The notes: generated from the letters alone by a model not told the origin. A stretch of DNA of 54,641 nucleotides from Bacteroidota bacterium (GCA_027490055.1 JAIXYV010000089.1:1-54641), one strand, 5' to 3'. Positions 1-9,503 are shown, counted from the stretch's first letter. A program made the numbers and translations.

Positions 1-330
1 AAATGCAATTGGAATTTTAAATTTTACTCTACTCGTAGATTGATTTAAACTCTCACTATCTACTTTTCCTCCAAAGCTAGCAATTCCAAACACCTTTAAT
101 CCTGTTGAACCTTGTATGCCGTTTGTGTTTTCTGCAAGTATTGAAATATCAAAATCTATATCTTGGATATAATGCCATCCATCGCTTCGTAATAATTTAT
201 TACCGTCTTTGCCTATTTCTATTTTCTCTGGATTTACTATAACTTCTCCATTTGCATATTTTTCTTTCATTTCAATAATAGCATCGCATATTGAAGTAAT
301 AGTACCCGTAATAAACTCTTTAAGCTCCAT
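1..330 (-). CDS. Uncharacterised small protein, C-terminus outside window
   Basis: An open frame of 110 codons runs from an ATG at 330 off the left edge without a stop, starting MELKEFITGTITSICDAI. The N-terminal third looks helical. After an INPEK-like stretch (VNPEKIEI, residues 32-39) the pattern becomes alternating hydrophobic/polar, with DIDFDISI and a closing RVKFKIPI, suggesting a small beta domain. From memory this layout resembles a scattered family of roughly 110-150 residue bacterial proteins of unknown function (MELK-type start, INP, VEFD, SRIKFSVP end). No function is assigned. Hand-counted GC over bases 1-240 is 76/240 (32%), clearly lower than mnmE next door. It may be the edge of an acquired segment. 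The 189 bases between it and mnmE are very AT-rich, with no gene seen. Confidence 0.6.
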   Translation of the reverse strand, partial: MELKEFITGTITSICDAIIEMKEKYANGEVIVNPEKIEIGKDGNKLLRSDGWHYIQDIDFDISILAENTNGIQGSTGLKVFGIASFGGKVDSESLNQSTSRVKFKIPIAF

Positions 331-519
331 AATTTATATGCGAAAATAAACAATTGATATTTAATGTGGAACTTAAAATAAAAAATTGAAACTCGAATAG
401 TCAAATTAAACATCTTATATCATTTACATTGACAATGGGCCAAACTAACTAATTCAGTGTATTACTCATATCAAAATATAAAATTAAAAATATTTTTTAG
501 TACTTTTTTTCTTAGAAGA

Positions 520-1926
520 TTACTTCCCTATACAAAATTTCCCAAATATGTTCCCGAGTACCTCATCGTTACTAATGGTGCCGGTGATATCGCCGATGGC
601 GTTGACGGCTCTGCGCATTTCAAACGAGAGGATGTCGCCGCTATTGCCGTTTTGCAATAAATCTAAAACCGTTACTAGGGCTTCTGAGGCCGATAAGAGT
701 TGCTGGTGGTGTCGAGCGTTGCTGATGATGGTTTGATTGCTGTCTATGCCCTTCAATTGCATAATGTCGTACAATACCTGACGCAAGGCTCTGGTGTCTG
801 AGCTATCGCGATTCAACATCGACACAGCGGCAAATTGCAAAGAGGCGCCTTTAAGGTAAGTTTCAAAGGTGTTTATCTGATCGCTACTACAAACATCTTT
901 CTTGTTGCCTATTACCAGCAAATGTGCCGAACTGGTATTGTTTCTGATGATCTCTATATCATTTGACAACTCGTCGATACTGGTATTGCTCATATCAAAA
1001 ATACAAATCACAATCTGTGCTTTTGATATACTCTGAATGGCTTTATCGATACCAATCTTTTCTATCACGTCTGTGGTTTGCCTGATGCCTGCCGTATCAA
1101 TGAATCTGAACGACACACCATTGATATGTATCTCCTCTTCGATAGTGTCTCTGGTTGTGCCGGCAATGTCTGAGACTATGGCGCGGTCATCTTCTAAAAG
1201 GGCGTTCAATAACGACGATTTCCCGGCGTTTGGTCGACCCACAATAGCAACCGGAATACCATTCTTAATGGCATTGCCTAACTGAAAACTGTTGATCATG
1301 GGTTGAATAAACTGATGCATCTGCTCTACCCGGTTGCGCAACTCGGTGCGATCGGCAAATTCAACATCTTCTTCACCGAAGTCTAATTCCAGTTCTACTA
1401 AAGATATAAAGTTTAATAGATCTTCTCTCAGTTTATTGAGTTGAGAAGATAAACCACCACGCATCTGATGCATGGCAATATTGAGTTGCGACTGGTTCTG
1501 AGAGGCGATGATATCTCCTACGGCTTCGGCTTGTGCCAGGTCGATACGACCATTGAGGTAGGCTCTGAGGGTAAACTCACCCGGCGCAGCTAGTCGCGCG
1601 CCGTGTTGTAACAACAAATTGACAATCTGAGATTGGATGTAGACAGAACCGTGACAGGAGATTTCGACACTGTCTTCGGTCGTAAAACTTTTAGGCGCTC
1701 TGAATACCGCTAACATTACTTCGTCAATAATTTCGGTGCCGTTAACGACATGACCGTATTGAATGGTATGAGAAGCTTGTTGTTGAACTGACTTACCCTT
1801 AAAAATTGCATCACAGATTTCAAAGGCCTTAGTACCTGAAACACGAATAACCCCGATGGCGCCGACCCCTTGTGCGGTAGCGATGGCGACTATGGTATCT
1901 TCGGGTTGAATCAGTTCGTGGTACAT
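520..1926 (-). CDS. mnmE: tRNA uridine-5-carboxymethylaminomethyl(34) synthesis GTPase MnmE
   Basis: With MnmG, MnmE makes the (carboxymethyl)aminomethyl modification at wobble uridine 34 of several tRNAs, in the cytoplasm. The 468 residues fit the family length. Visible in order: an N-terminal folate-binding domain (about 1-120), a helical domain, and an inserted G domain with P-loop GRPNAGKS (230-237), AGTTRDT switch, DTAG (277-280) and NKKD (341-344). The C-terminus is FCIGK, the conserved Cys-Ile-Gly-Lys ending. The ATG at 1926 is preceded by a TATCTTTG -7 element only four bases away, so the transcript is probably leaderless. It stands alone: the upstream neighbour ends in a strong terminator. 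No hairpin terminator was found after its stop. Confidence 0.97.
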   Translation of the reverse strand: MYHELIQPEDTIVAIATAQGVGAIGVIRVSGTKAFEICDAIFKGKSVQQQASHTIQYGHVVNGTEIIDEVMLAVFRAPKSFTTEDSVEISCHGSVYIQSQIVNLLLQHGARLAAPGEFTLRAYLNGRIDLAQAEAVGDIIASQNQSQLNIAMHQMRGGLSSQLNKLREDLLNFISLVELELDFGEEDVEFADRTELRNRVEQMHQFIQPMINSFQLGNAIKNGIPVAIVGRPNAGKSSLLNALLEDDRAIVSDIAGTTRDTIEEEIHINGVSFRFIDTAGIRQTTDVIEKIGIDKAIQSISKAQIVICIFDMSNTSIDELSNDIEIIRNNTSSAHLLVIGNKKDVCSSDQINTFETYLKGASLQFAAVSMLNRDSSDTRALRQVLYDIMQLKGIDSNQTIISNARHHQQLLSASEALVTVLDLLQNGNSGDILSFEMRRAVNAIGDITGTISNDEVLGNIFGKFCIGK

Positions 1927-1930
1927 GGCA

Positions 1931-1938
1931 CAAAGATA
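1931..1938 (-). promoter_or_regulatory. Bacteroidota -7 promoter element of mnmE
   Basis: On the minus strand this reads TATCTTTG, matching TAnnTTTG. Only four bases separate it from the mnmE ATG, implying transcription starts at or next to the start codon. The lipB promoter has nearly the same sequence and spacing. No clear -33 TTTG was found. Confidence 0.6.
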
Positions 1939-1953
1939 CTATTTACCGCATAA

Positions 1954-1988
1954 AAAAAGCCCGTTAGTAAGATACTAACGGGCTTTTT
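1954..1988 (-). terminator. Rho-independent terminator after the giant PKD/CHU_C gene
   Basis: A perfect 16-bp inverted repeat (AAAAAGCCCGTTAGTA and its complement) around a 3-base loop. The A/T ends give a U-run on either strand. It lies 15 bases past the stop of the minus-strand gene ending at 2004 and upstream of the mnmE promoter, so it closes the sigma-factor operon. Confidence 0.9.
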
Positions 1989-2003
1989 GAATAGGATATC
2001 AGA

Positions 2004-5000
2004 TTATCGGATGATTCTGACGATACCATTTAATCTTGGCTCATCTTCTTCTAAACCTTTATATCTGTAGTTCAGGATATAGTAGTAAGTACCATCTGGG
2101 CAATCAGCACCGGTGTTATTTACTTTACCATTCCAGTCTTTGTTCTTATCGGTAGATGAGAACACTTTCACACCCCATCTGTCGAAGATGGTTAGGTCGT
2201 ATTTCTCTTCACCTTCAATCAGGATATTGAATACCTCGTTACCAATTTTACCTTCAGCATCCGGATCGGTACCAGTTCCGTTTGGTGTGAATACGTTTGG
2301 CGGACGAACAATAGCTTTGAAGTTATTGAACATTCGTTTACAAACTGTATCCTTACAATCATCGGCGTTGGTCGCTTCAAGACATACCCAGTATGCACCA
2401 AGTGAGTCTCTGTAATCGCGGCAAACTGACGGATCATTGAAGTCGCTCTTATTACCATCTTCCAGGAAGATACGTTGATCTTTAGGTGTGATGGTCATGA
2501 TATCTTTAGCATTATAGAAGCTCCATCTGTTCATTGTACTATTTGTAGAAGTATTTTTGAAGCAGAAGATAGGTTTCTTGAATGAGTCGATATCGAAGTC
2601 GGCGGTTACAAATGATACATAGATTTTCACACTATCAGTAGCTGGACAAACTTTATCTCGTGAGTTAACGCTTGTTCTATCGCCGCTGAATTTAACAGTG
2701 TAGGTACCTTTCTTCCAGTACTGAACCACTTGATTAGTATCAGTAGTAGCAAGGGTATCTGTAGCATTCTTACCGAAGTTCCAGATGTAAGAAGGGTATC
2801 TTCCGAAAGGTTTCACTGAACCAACTAATCTTACTGTGTCACCGATACACACTGTATCGTTTCTCAGGAGTTTAGTGGTGTCGTATGCGAATACTTCGAT
2901 CCAGAATTCTTTTTCACCGAAGCTGGTATCAGGGTATTGAACCATACAACTTCTTGTAGAACCATTTACAGTAAACTTGAAGTAGTTATATAAAGTTACT
3001 TTATATCTGCCTGGTTTGCTGTATCTGTTACTCATGGTATCGTTAGATGGCTTGATGGTATCGTATTGGTTACCGAAGTTACCATCTCCGAATTCCCATG
3101 TCCATGAACTTGAATCGCGGGTATTATGAACACTTAGGTTTTTGAAGCTTACTTTATCACCCACACAGTATTGTCTTGGGATTAAAGTATCAAACTCAGG
3201 CTCAGGACCAGGGATGTACAATTCAGTTGAATCCCATCCGATACAACCCAGAGCGGTTTCAACTTTCCAGTAAACTTTGTATTTGCCGTTTCTGGTGTAA
3301 TCGTGAGCTATTTTATTAGGTAGCGTATTGAAGAATGAGTTCACAGAGTTGATACTGTTATCACCCCAGTATACAGTCCACTTAACGATTTGATCGCAAG
3401 GAGAACCTAATTCAGGGATACATGGATCTTGTACGTATGAAGAGTCAATTAAGTCGATGATAGTAGCACAGTTCGGACGGGTTGCAGCCAGTTTAAACTT
3501 AGCACGCAGAGCAGTCACATAAATCTTCTGTGGCAAGGTATCTTTACAACCAAAACTATCTGAAGCAGCAGTTCTGATTAAGTAAGATCTACCGGTATCC
3601 TGGTTGTAGTAGATACTGTTAGTACCACCACCCAGTTGTAGAATCTGACCAGGTTTGTTATCCAGACCTGATACGCTATAAGGGAAACCACCATAGATAG
3701 ACTTAGGATCTGTACCGTCATCTGATTTACTTAAGTCGGTTCTTGTGAAACCTTCTCTGTTAACATTACCAGCTTCAGAGATACGTTGTCTCCAGTAGTC
3801 GATACAATCGAGGAGAGCAGAACCCTGAACAGGGCAATGGGTTGTAACGATATCAGGATATACGTTGAAATATCTGAACTGAGGAGAAGCTTCTACAGTC
3901 TGACCGTGACAAAGGATGGTATCGGTATAGTTCATTACACCATAGAAACCAACGATTACACGTTTTGCAGTACCTGTAGACTTAGTACAATTTTCAGGGG
4001 CACGACTACGCAGACCGAAGTTTGCGATGTAGAAACCAGAGTACTGAGGAACAAAGTTGTAGGCATTATACATTTTACCATCCCAGCCTTTGATTCTCTC
4101 AATAGGTATCAGCGTGGTATCTCTATAGTGCAATGATTGTTTTTCATCCGCTACTTTGTAGAATCTGATGAATCTACCGAAGCCAGTGGTATCCAAACAA
4201 CCTCTGGAACCTGTGAATGGTTTACCGAATGTACCTACACCATTCCAGATAAACTCTGATAACTGAGCAGGAGACAATTCGTAAATATCAATTTTGTTAG
4301 CTTCAAGGATTAATTTGATGATATCAAATACCGGGGTGATATCAGCTTCAGTATGCCATTTTGTAATTTTAGCAATTCTGATGTTCTGACTATCCAGTGT
4401 TTTTGTTTTACCATCAAAGAAACTACGTTTTACAATTTGTAATTTGTCAATCAAATACGGGGTATCTTTATGAACTTGTACGAATCTGCTGTAACGCTCG
4501 TTTGCACTTAATACATAGTATTTATCGTAGTATTTTCCGACGTTAGCACCGGTTAATGACCAGATAGCTTCTTCAACGTCTGGAATATAAGTTCTGTTCC
4601 ATACATTAGTAGTTAAACTAATAGTATCGCGTTTACAGATTTTAGTGTAGTCGGTACCTTCCTGTGGTTTAACGATTCTGAATTTGTTATCCAGAATTGG
4701 GAATCTTGCAAATTTCTCGTAGTAAACTGTATCAACACATTCTGCAGGGTAATCAGCACCTGAAGTAGGCCACATACCGTTACCGATGATCAAACCAACA
4801 TTGATATAACCAGTGGTGGTATCTTTAATATCATCTACAGTAAACTGTTTAGAGAATCTGTTACCTGGGATACCATTGATTTGGTAACCTGGTACTGGCA
4901 CCTGATAAGGCGGATTGATTGGCGGCAAACCACCGGCAGAAATCTGACCTGGTGTTAAGTTAGCACCAACTGCAGGCACCCATCCGGTTTTATTCAGAGC

Positions 5001-7478
5001 TGTATCGAAGTTGATTTCAGCCCATGTTCTTGTACAAGAAGGTTTAGTATCATCTAATACGAAGGTAATACCATAGTTATCCTGGTCGCTACCTAAACAT
5101 AGAGTTCCTAATTTTCTTAATTTTTTAGCACTTGGTGGTTGCAGAGACAACTGAGCAATTGCTTCGTGTTCGCAAGCCAATGGATGACAGATATCTTTAT
5201 GTCTTAATCTTACGTTGTAACATCTAACTGAAGTACCTGCATAGAATTTCTGTCTGTGAGCAGCAGCATTAACGCTATCACCAGCTCTGTAACCTGGCAT
5301 CACATCGCGTTTCCACACTTTATGCCACGGTTGCAGCATATGCTGAGGAATGGTATCCTGTATAAATTGCAGCCACACATTATAATAAGCTCTATCTGTT
5401 TTTGATTTAATAATAATGGCACTTCCCGGCTGAACAGTCAGGTATCGACCACTTGGCAATGTACCTATCCATCTATTAGGAGGCAAACCATTATAAGCAT
5501 CGACAAAAACCGTATCTCCTGGCGCCAGATAGAACTTGGTTGCCACTGTTATATCCAGTTTGGCAATACCGGTGAGTTGTCTCTGAACCTTTATTTTGTT
5601 CTTGATATTATTATAGATCGAAGAGTCTTTGGTTTTGTTAGCTAATGGGTTATCACCATAGAATAAGAAAGTATCTCTGATAATGTAAACTGAATCGTCA
5701 GAATACATATTTCTTTGGTAGCATAAACCAGAGTCTTTGCTGTAGTTTAATACTCTCTCTGGAACCATTGAGAATCTTGTTTGATACATTGAATCCCATG
5801 GGGTATACCAGTGCTGAGGTAAAGTATCTTTACTGTATTTACAGTTTTTACCTACGTTGACACCATTCTTAGTATCAGTGGTACACTTTTCACAGAAGTC
5901 GTCGTCAAAATCCCAAAGTCTTTCAACGCACTCATTACCTCTTTGCTGGTTAGCATTTTTAACTGCATTAGCTGGAGCACCCGCAGCATTAGTAAAGGCG
6001 TGAACAAGTGGCTTGTTGAATCCGCCGTAGATCTTTTCGTGAATTGAAGGATCGAAAGTGGTATTTTTTGGTTGAATTTGTTTGTTAGATTTCAGAATGA
6101 TGGCACTGTCATATATTAAGTTAACAGAGTCGTCATCAGTGAAGTCGTAGTCATTGTGATAGAATTTAGAGAAGTTATAGAAGTGAACAGTATCTTTAAT
6201 AACACACTGGAATCTTTCGAAATCTTCTAAATATCTCATGCCTGAAGCAATAGAACCTTCAATGATCGATTGTGGCCCGATTACCAAAATGGTATCGTAT
6301 ACAGTACGACCGCAACCAGGAATCTGGTGGGTGAAAGAGAAGGTTACCTGATAAGGACCAACGCCACCAAATTTGTGAGTACCTGTCCATTGTCTTGTGA
6401 TATTGGCAGGAATCGGTGGTTGCTCATAAATATATAAAGGGTTAGCCGCCTGAGGAATCGGACCGTCTTTCAGTTTGAAACTGAATGTCGCGTCGTTCAC
6501 ACAAAGTGAATCAAAATCGGCAATAATTTTTGGTTTGATTACTAAGTTTGTTGCAGAAGCACTGAACGTAAAGGTTTCAGTACAACCAAAATTGGTAGTA
6601 ACTGTTAATTTGGTAGTGAAATTACCATTGTTCGGACCCTGAGATTTGAACCAGTGGCAAACACCACCATTCACACCAGCTCTCCAAAGCAAAGGCGTAT
6701 TTTTGTTACCAATGTCTTTTTTGCCATCACCCCAATCCCATGTGAATGTTTTGATACTATCCAATGGAACTGATGAGTTGTTGGTTACACAAAGCTGAAC
6801 ACTGTCACAACGTTTAGGTTGTGGCGAAGAGAAGCTCAGGCCTAATGAAGGCTGAACTACTGCTACTGCATTGGTTCTGGTTTTAGATACGCAACCATTA
6901 CAATCAGTTACCTCTACGGTCATACCATAGGTACCACCCGCAGGATCCTGGAATGAGTGACAGAATGAACGCGGACCGCTACCAGTGAAATCGTATCTGG
7001 CACCATCGTCGAAAACGACAGTTACTTTACAGATAGACCCACCCGCATCGCCGGATTTACTACTGTCAGTAAAGCAGAAACTATTGTTAGAAAAACACTG
7101 GGTTTTGTTAACAATACGCTTTACATTGATAATTGGTTTTGGTTTAACATTGATGGTGGTCTGCGTGTTACAGGTAGACCCGTTTGGTAATCTAAGGGTC
7201 AGTTTAATGACCTTGTTACCAGGGGTGTTAAATGTAAACGTCGGATCACACAATGCTGTGTTTGTACCTTCTCCGTTGAAGTCCCAGTTGAAGTTGGATG
7301 CACCAACAGTGTTACACTTAAATAACACAGGTTCTCCAACACAAGGCACTCCTCCGGTGGTAATGTTACATTGGGCATTTACCGAGCTGTACGTCAGAAA
7401 CGTAGACAGGACAACGGTGAAGACCCTTGCAAAACGGATGATTTTTTGCTTGATATTCATACTTATTTGAGATTGCAT
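2004..7478 (-). CDS. Giant secreted PKD-repeat protein with type B T9SS C-terminal domain
   Basis: A 1,824-residue exported protein, probably moved across the outer membrane by the T9SS and placed on or released from the cell surface. From the chosen ATG (7478) it has an N-terminal signal peptide ending near SSVNAQ. Several PKD-like modules follow, recognisable by WDWGDGKKD, WTWEFGDGNFG and YIWNFGKNA, within a long Cys- and Asp-rich body of unknown fold. The last ~95 residues are a CHU_C/gliding-motility type domain: NVFTPNGTG, FDRWGVKVF, WNGK, CPDGTYYYIL, GIVRIIR. An in-frame TTG at 7505 would add nine residues, and an ATG at 7460 would also leave a good signal peptide. It is the last gene of the sigma-factor operon, so it is probably that sigma factor's main target. 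Its ligand is unknown. Confidence 0.85.
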   Translation of the reverse strand: MQSQISMNIKQKIIRFARVFTVVLSTFLTYSSVNAQCNITTGGVPCVGEPVLFKCNTVGASNFNWDFNGEGTNTALCDPTFTFNTPGNKVIKLTLRLPNGSTCNTQTTINVKPKPIINVKRIVNKTQCFSNNSFCFTDSSKSGDAGGSICKVTVVFDDGARYDFTGSGPRSFCHSFQDPAGGTYGMTVEVTDCNGCVSKTRTNAVAVVQPSLGLSFSSPQPKRCDSVQLCVTNNSSVPLDSIKTFTWDWGDGKKDIGNKNTPLLWRAGVNGGVCHWFKSQGPNNGNFTTKLTVTTNFGCTETFTFSASATNLVIKPKIIADFDSLCVNDATFSFKLKDGPIPQAANPLYIYEQPPIPANITRQWTGTHKFGGVGPYQVTFSFTHQIPGCGRTVYDTILVIGPQSIIEGSIASGMRYLEDFERFQCVIKDTVHFYNFSKFYHNDYDFTDDDSVNLIYDSAIILKSNKQIQPKNTTFDPSIHEKIYGGFNKPLVHAFTNAAGAPANAVKNANQQRGNECVERLWDFDDDFCEKCTTDTKNGVNVGKNCKYSKDTLPQHWYTPWDSMYQTRFSMVPERVLNYSKDSGLCYQRNMYSDDSVYIIRDTFLFYGDNPLANKTKDSSIYNNIKNKIKVQRQLTGIAKLDITVATKFYLAPGDTVFVDAYNGLPPNRWIGTLPSGRYLTVQPGSAIIIKSKTDRAYYNVWLQFIQDTIPQHMLQPWHKVWKRDVMPGYRAGDSVNAAAHRQKFYAGTSVRCYNVRLRHKDICHPLACEHEAIAQLSLQPPSAKKLRKLGTLCLGSDQDNYGITFVLDDTKPSCTRTWAEINFDTALNKTGWVPAVGANLTPGQISAGGLPPINPPYQVPVPGYQINGIPGNRFSKQFTVDDIKDTTTGYINVGLIIGNGMWPTSGADYPAECVDTVYYEKFARFPILDNKFRIVKPQEGTDYTKICKRDTISLTTNVWNRTYIPDVEEAIWSLTGANVGKYYDKYYVLSANERYSRFVQVHKDTPYLIDKLQIVKRSFFDGKTKTLDSQNIRIAKITKWHTEADITPVFDIIKLILEANKIDIYELSPAQLSEFIWNGVGTFGKPFTGSRGCLDTTGFGRFIRFYKVADEKQSLHYRDTTLIPIERIKGWDGKMYNAYNFVPQYSGFYIANFGLRSRAPENCTKSTGTAKRVIVGFYGVMNYTDTILCHGQTVEASPQFRYFNVYPDIVTTHCPVQGSALLDCIDYWRQRISEAGNVNREGFTRTDLSKSDDGTDPKSIYGGFPYSVSGLDNKPGQILQLGGGTNSIYYNQDTGRSYLIRTAASDSFGCKDTLPQKIYVTALRAKFKLAATRPNCATIIDLIDSSYVQDPCIPELGSPCDQIVKWTVYWGDNSINSVNSFFNTLPNKIAHDYTRNGKYKVYWKVETALGCIGWDSTELYIPGPEPEFDTLIPRQYCVGDKVSFKNLSVHNTRDSSSWTWEFGDGNFGNQYDTIKPSNDTMSNRYSKPGRYKVTLYNYFKFTVNGSTRSCMVQYPDTSFGEKEFWIEVFAYDTTKLLRNDTVCIGDTVRLVGSVKPFGRYPSYIWNFGKNATDTLATTDTNQVVQYWKKGTYTVKFSGDRTSVNSRDKVCPATDSVKIYVSFVTADFDIDSFKKPIFCFKNTSTNSTMNRWSFYNAKDIMTITPKDQRIFLEDGNKSDFNDPSVCRDYRDSLGAYWVCLEATNADDCKDTVCKRMFNNFKAIVRPPNVFTPNGTGTDPDAEGKIGNEVFNILIEGEEKYDLTIFDRWGVKVFSSTDKNKDWNGKVNNTGADCPDGTYYYILNYRYKGLEEDEPRLNGIVRIIR

Positions 7479-7508
7479 ATTATATTCTTTTCTTAAATTT
7501 TCCAAATC

Positions 7509-8393
7509 TTATTTAATAATGGTCAATTTCCTTACTGTAGTCTGCTTATTTTTACCTTTAAACTGGTAAATTACTTTTACAAGATAACTGCCTGCCGGAG
7601 CATCGTCACCGTTAGGTAATTTGCAATTCCAGGCCTGGTATTTGTTCTTGGTTCTGAACAAGACTTCATTGTCAATTGAATAGACAATGATCTCAACACT
7701 TTCCTCTCCCACCAGATTAATGATGTAAGTGTCGTTAATGCCGTCACCATCTGGGGTTACCGCGGTTGGAATGAAAATACTTGAACTGTCTTTGAAATAG
7801 GTGTACTCAGTAGTTGGATTCAGTTCCTTAACTTCTTTCTGCTGAGGTGTTTCCGGATTGTCAACTGGCTTTTCTTCCTGAGTTGAACCAGTACTTGGAG
7901 AATGGTCTATCATTGGATTGACCAGGTTGGCATCCATGCTGTAAATTGGATCAGGACCGCTTACAGGTGTTTCAGTAACAGTTTCATCAATTGGTGTTAC
8001 TGGTGGAATGCTGTTGTTATTGTTGTTTTTAGAACGGGGTAATCCAATAGTCAGTTGCTTGTCAACTTCTGATGTTGGATTATTTGTACCTACTATAGCA
8101 GGTGATTGTGTTTCTGTTGATTCTTGTTTTGTGCTGTCTACTTGCTCTGGTTTTACTGGCTCCTCTTTAACTAATTGGTAGGAGATCAACGCAACTGCTG
8201 AAACTGCTACTGCTGCAATTGCGGCTTTCATCCACAGCGCTGTCTTAACGGCAGCCCCGGCAATCGCCGAACCTGAACCTATTGAGGCAGACACGCCTTC
8301 CCAAACACCCGGAGGTACCTGAGCAGTGCCATTTTCAAGGGTTTCCCTGAAAATACCATCAAACAATTCTTCTGTTTCTTTTAAGTTCTTCAC
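7509..8393 (-). CDS. Anti-sigma-like single-pass membrane protein with CHU_C-type C-terminal domain
   Basis: 294 residues with three parts. Residues 1-50 form a short cytoplasmic region containing VPPGVWEGV (26-34), a pattern I associate with Bacteroidota anti-sigma-like proteins. Residues 51-74 are a single hydrophobic segment with no signal peptidase site, giving N-in/C-out topology. Residues 75-204 are a Pro/Thr/Asn/Glu-rich linker, including NNNNN. Residues 205-294 form a CHU_C-like domain: IFIPTAVTPDGDGIND, then APAGSYLVKVIYQF and a KLTIIK end. The usual RWG motif of the domain is absent (YSIDNEVLF instead). It starts with GTG and overlaps the sigma gene by four bases (GTGA), so the two are translationally coupled. 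Inference: it sequesters the sigma factor and senses an envelope signal. The anti-sigma role is not proven by sequence. Confidence 0.7.
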   Translation of the reverse strand: MKNLKETEELFDGIFRETLENGTAQVPPGVWEGVSASIGSGSAIAGAAVKTALWMKAAIAAVAVSAVALISYQLVKEEPVKPEQVDSTKQESTETQSPAIVGTNNPTSEVDKQLTIGLPRSKNNNNNSIPPVTPIDETVTETPVSGPDPIYSMDANLVNPMIDHSPSTGSTQEEKPVDNPETPQQKEVKELNPTTEYTYFKDSSSIFIPTAVTPDGDGINDTYIINLVGEESVEIIVYSIDNEVLFRTKNKYQAWNCKLPNGDDAPAGSYLVKVIYQFKGKNKQTTVRKLTIIK

Positions 8394-8938
8394 TTTAAAT
8401 GTTTTTTTAATACTAACTCCTGTAAATATAATCTGGCCTTGTGTAACTGACTCTTACTGGTATTTTCTGAGATATTGAGCATTTGGGCAATTTCTTCATG
8501 ATGGAAACCCTCGATGGCAAAAAGGTTAAAAACTGTTTTGTATCCTTTGGGCATTCCATTAATCAGTTTCATGAGGTCGGCAGCTTTCAATTCTGAAAGT
8601 GTATGACTGTCAATGGCTTGCTCGGCAACATCATCGATGCTGTCAACCATGCTTTCTCGCTGACTTTTCCTGTAAAATTCAATGCTGGTATTGATAAAGA
8701 TCCGCTTAACCCATCCTTCAAAAGACCCTTTGTGCTCAAATCGTTCTAAATGATTAAACACTTTTATGAATCCTTCCTGAAGAATGTCTTTGGCTTCATC
8801 GGTATCCTGAGCATATCTCAGACAGACCGCATACATTTTAGGAGATAATAAGTCAAATAACTCTTTCTGTGCTTTAGGCTTTTTTTCTATACATTGAGCT
8901 AAAATCGCGTTTAGTTTATCTGTATGATTTTCTGCCAT
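8390..8938 (-). CDS. ECF-type RNA polymerase sigma factor
   Basis: An alternative sigma factor of 182 residues, the usual ECF size. Region 2 lies at about 23-93 (ELFDLLSPKMYAVCLRYA, DEAKDILQEGFIKVF, GSFEGWVKRIFINTSIEFYR). Region 4 lies at about 120-175 (MPKGYKTVFNLFAIEGFHHE, EIAQMLNISENTSKSQLHKA, a helix-turn-helix). It is the first gene of a three-gene operon with the anti-sigma-like protein and the giant PKD protein, which suggests the sigma factor drives its own operon. Upstream, the sequence before the ATG has no TAnnTTTG element, consistent with a self-recognised promoter of another type. The start is an ATG at 8938. Confidence 0.93.
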   Translation of the reverse strand: MAENHTDKLNAILAQCIEKKPKAQKELFDLLSPKMYAVCLRYAQDTDEAKDILQEGFIKVFNHLERFEHKGSFEGWVKRIFINTSIEFYRKSQRESMVDSIDDVAEQAIDSHTLSELKAADLMKLINGMPKGYKTVFNLFAIEGFHHEEIAQMLNISENTSKSQLHKARLYLQELVLKKHLK

Positions 8939-9015
8939 TTACACTTTTTGTAGTATCTGTTACTTATTGGTAGAAGAAATTTCTTAATGAAAGGTTGCCT
9001 GAACTATAAAAAAAA

Positions 9016-9483
9016 TTATTCTTCTGGCTTCAAGCGTTCGATCTGGTATCTGTCCTCAAGGGCTTTGAATGTGCTTTCAGAATAATAGCCAACGCTTTCA
9101 ATGGCTTCAACAATCTCTTCCTGAGTCAGACCTTTGGCTGGTCTTCTGTGCCTCACAGCCAGCATGTTCTGCTCGCGGTTAATCGTGTAAGACGTGTACA
9201 ACATATTAAGGTTATTATGCAATAACTCTTCATAGAAAGTTTCAAGATTGCTCCCCGGCATCAAACAAACCGGCGAAATGGTTTGGAAGGCAAAAACAGG
9301 CTCATCCGTTTCAAAATACAACCAGGAATTGTCTTTATCCAATTCCCATAAATCTACATAAATCTCAGTATCACCATTGTAAATCACCCACTGACCGTTC
9401 TCGGCACCTCTGGTTTCCAGTGGATTCAAGCCTAAAAAAGCAAAGGTAGATTCAATTAATTCTGAATAAGATTCGAAGTTCAT
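9016..9483 (-). CDS. YbjN-like protein
   Basis: 155 residues, cytoplasmic, with no signal peptide or membrane segment. The pattern of an amphipathic N-terminal helix (MNFESYSELIESTFAFLGL), a beta sheet (GQWVIYNGDTEIYVDLWE, SWLYFETDEPVFAF), a helix (LETFYEELLHNNLNMLY) and a final strand-helix with LTQEEIVEAIESVGYYS fits the YbjN/type III secretion chaperone-like fold. Members of this fold bind peptides or act as regulators; the molecular function here is unknown. It is divergent from sucD, and both genes have a recognisable -7 element in the 92-base gap. Confidence is good for the fold and low for the role. Confidence 0.65.
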   Translation of the reverse strand: MNFESYSELIESTFAFLGLNPLETRGAENGQWVIYNGDTEIYVDLWELDKDNSWLYFETDEPVFAFQTISPVCLMPGSNLETFYEELLHNNLNMLYTSYTINREQNMLAVRHRRPAKGLTQEEIVEAIESVGYYSESTFKALEDRYQIERLKPEE

Positions 9484-9503
9484 TTTTATAATTTTGAGGG
9501 AAG

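Noticed and set aside
457-660. Plus-strand open frame of 67 codons
   Set aside because: It overlaps the C-terminal coding region of mnmE on the other strand and has no family features; treated as a chance frame.
6985-7470. Plus-strand open frame of 161 codons
   Set aside because: It lies antisense inside the giant PKD gene, and its content is the mirror of the signal peptide region.
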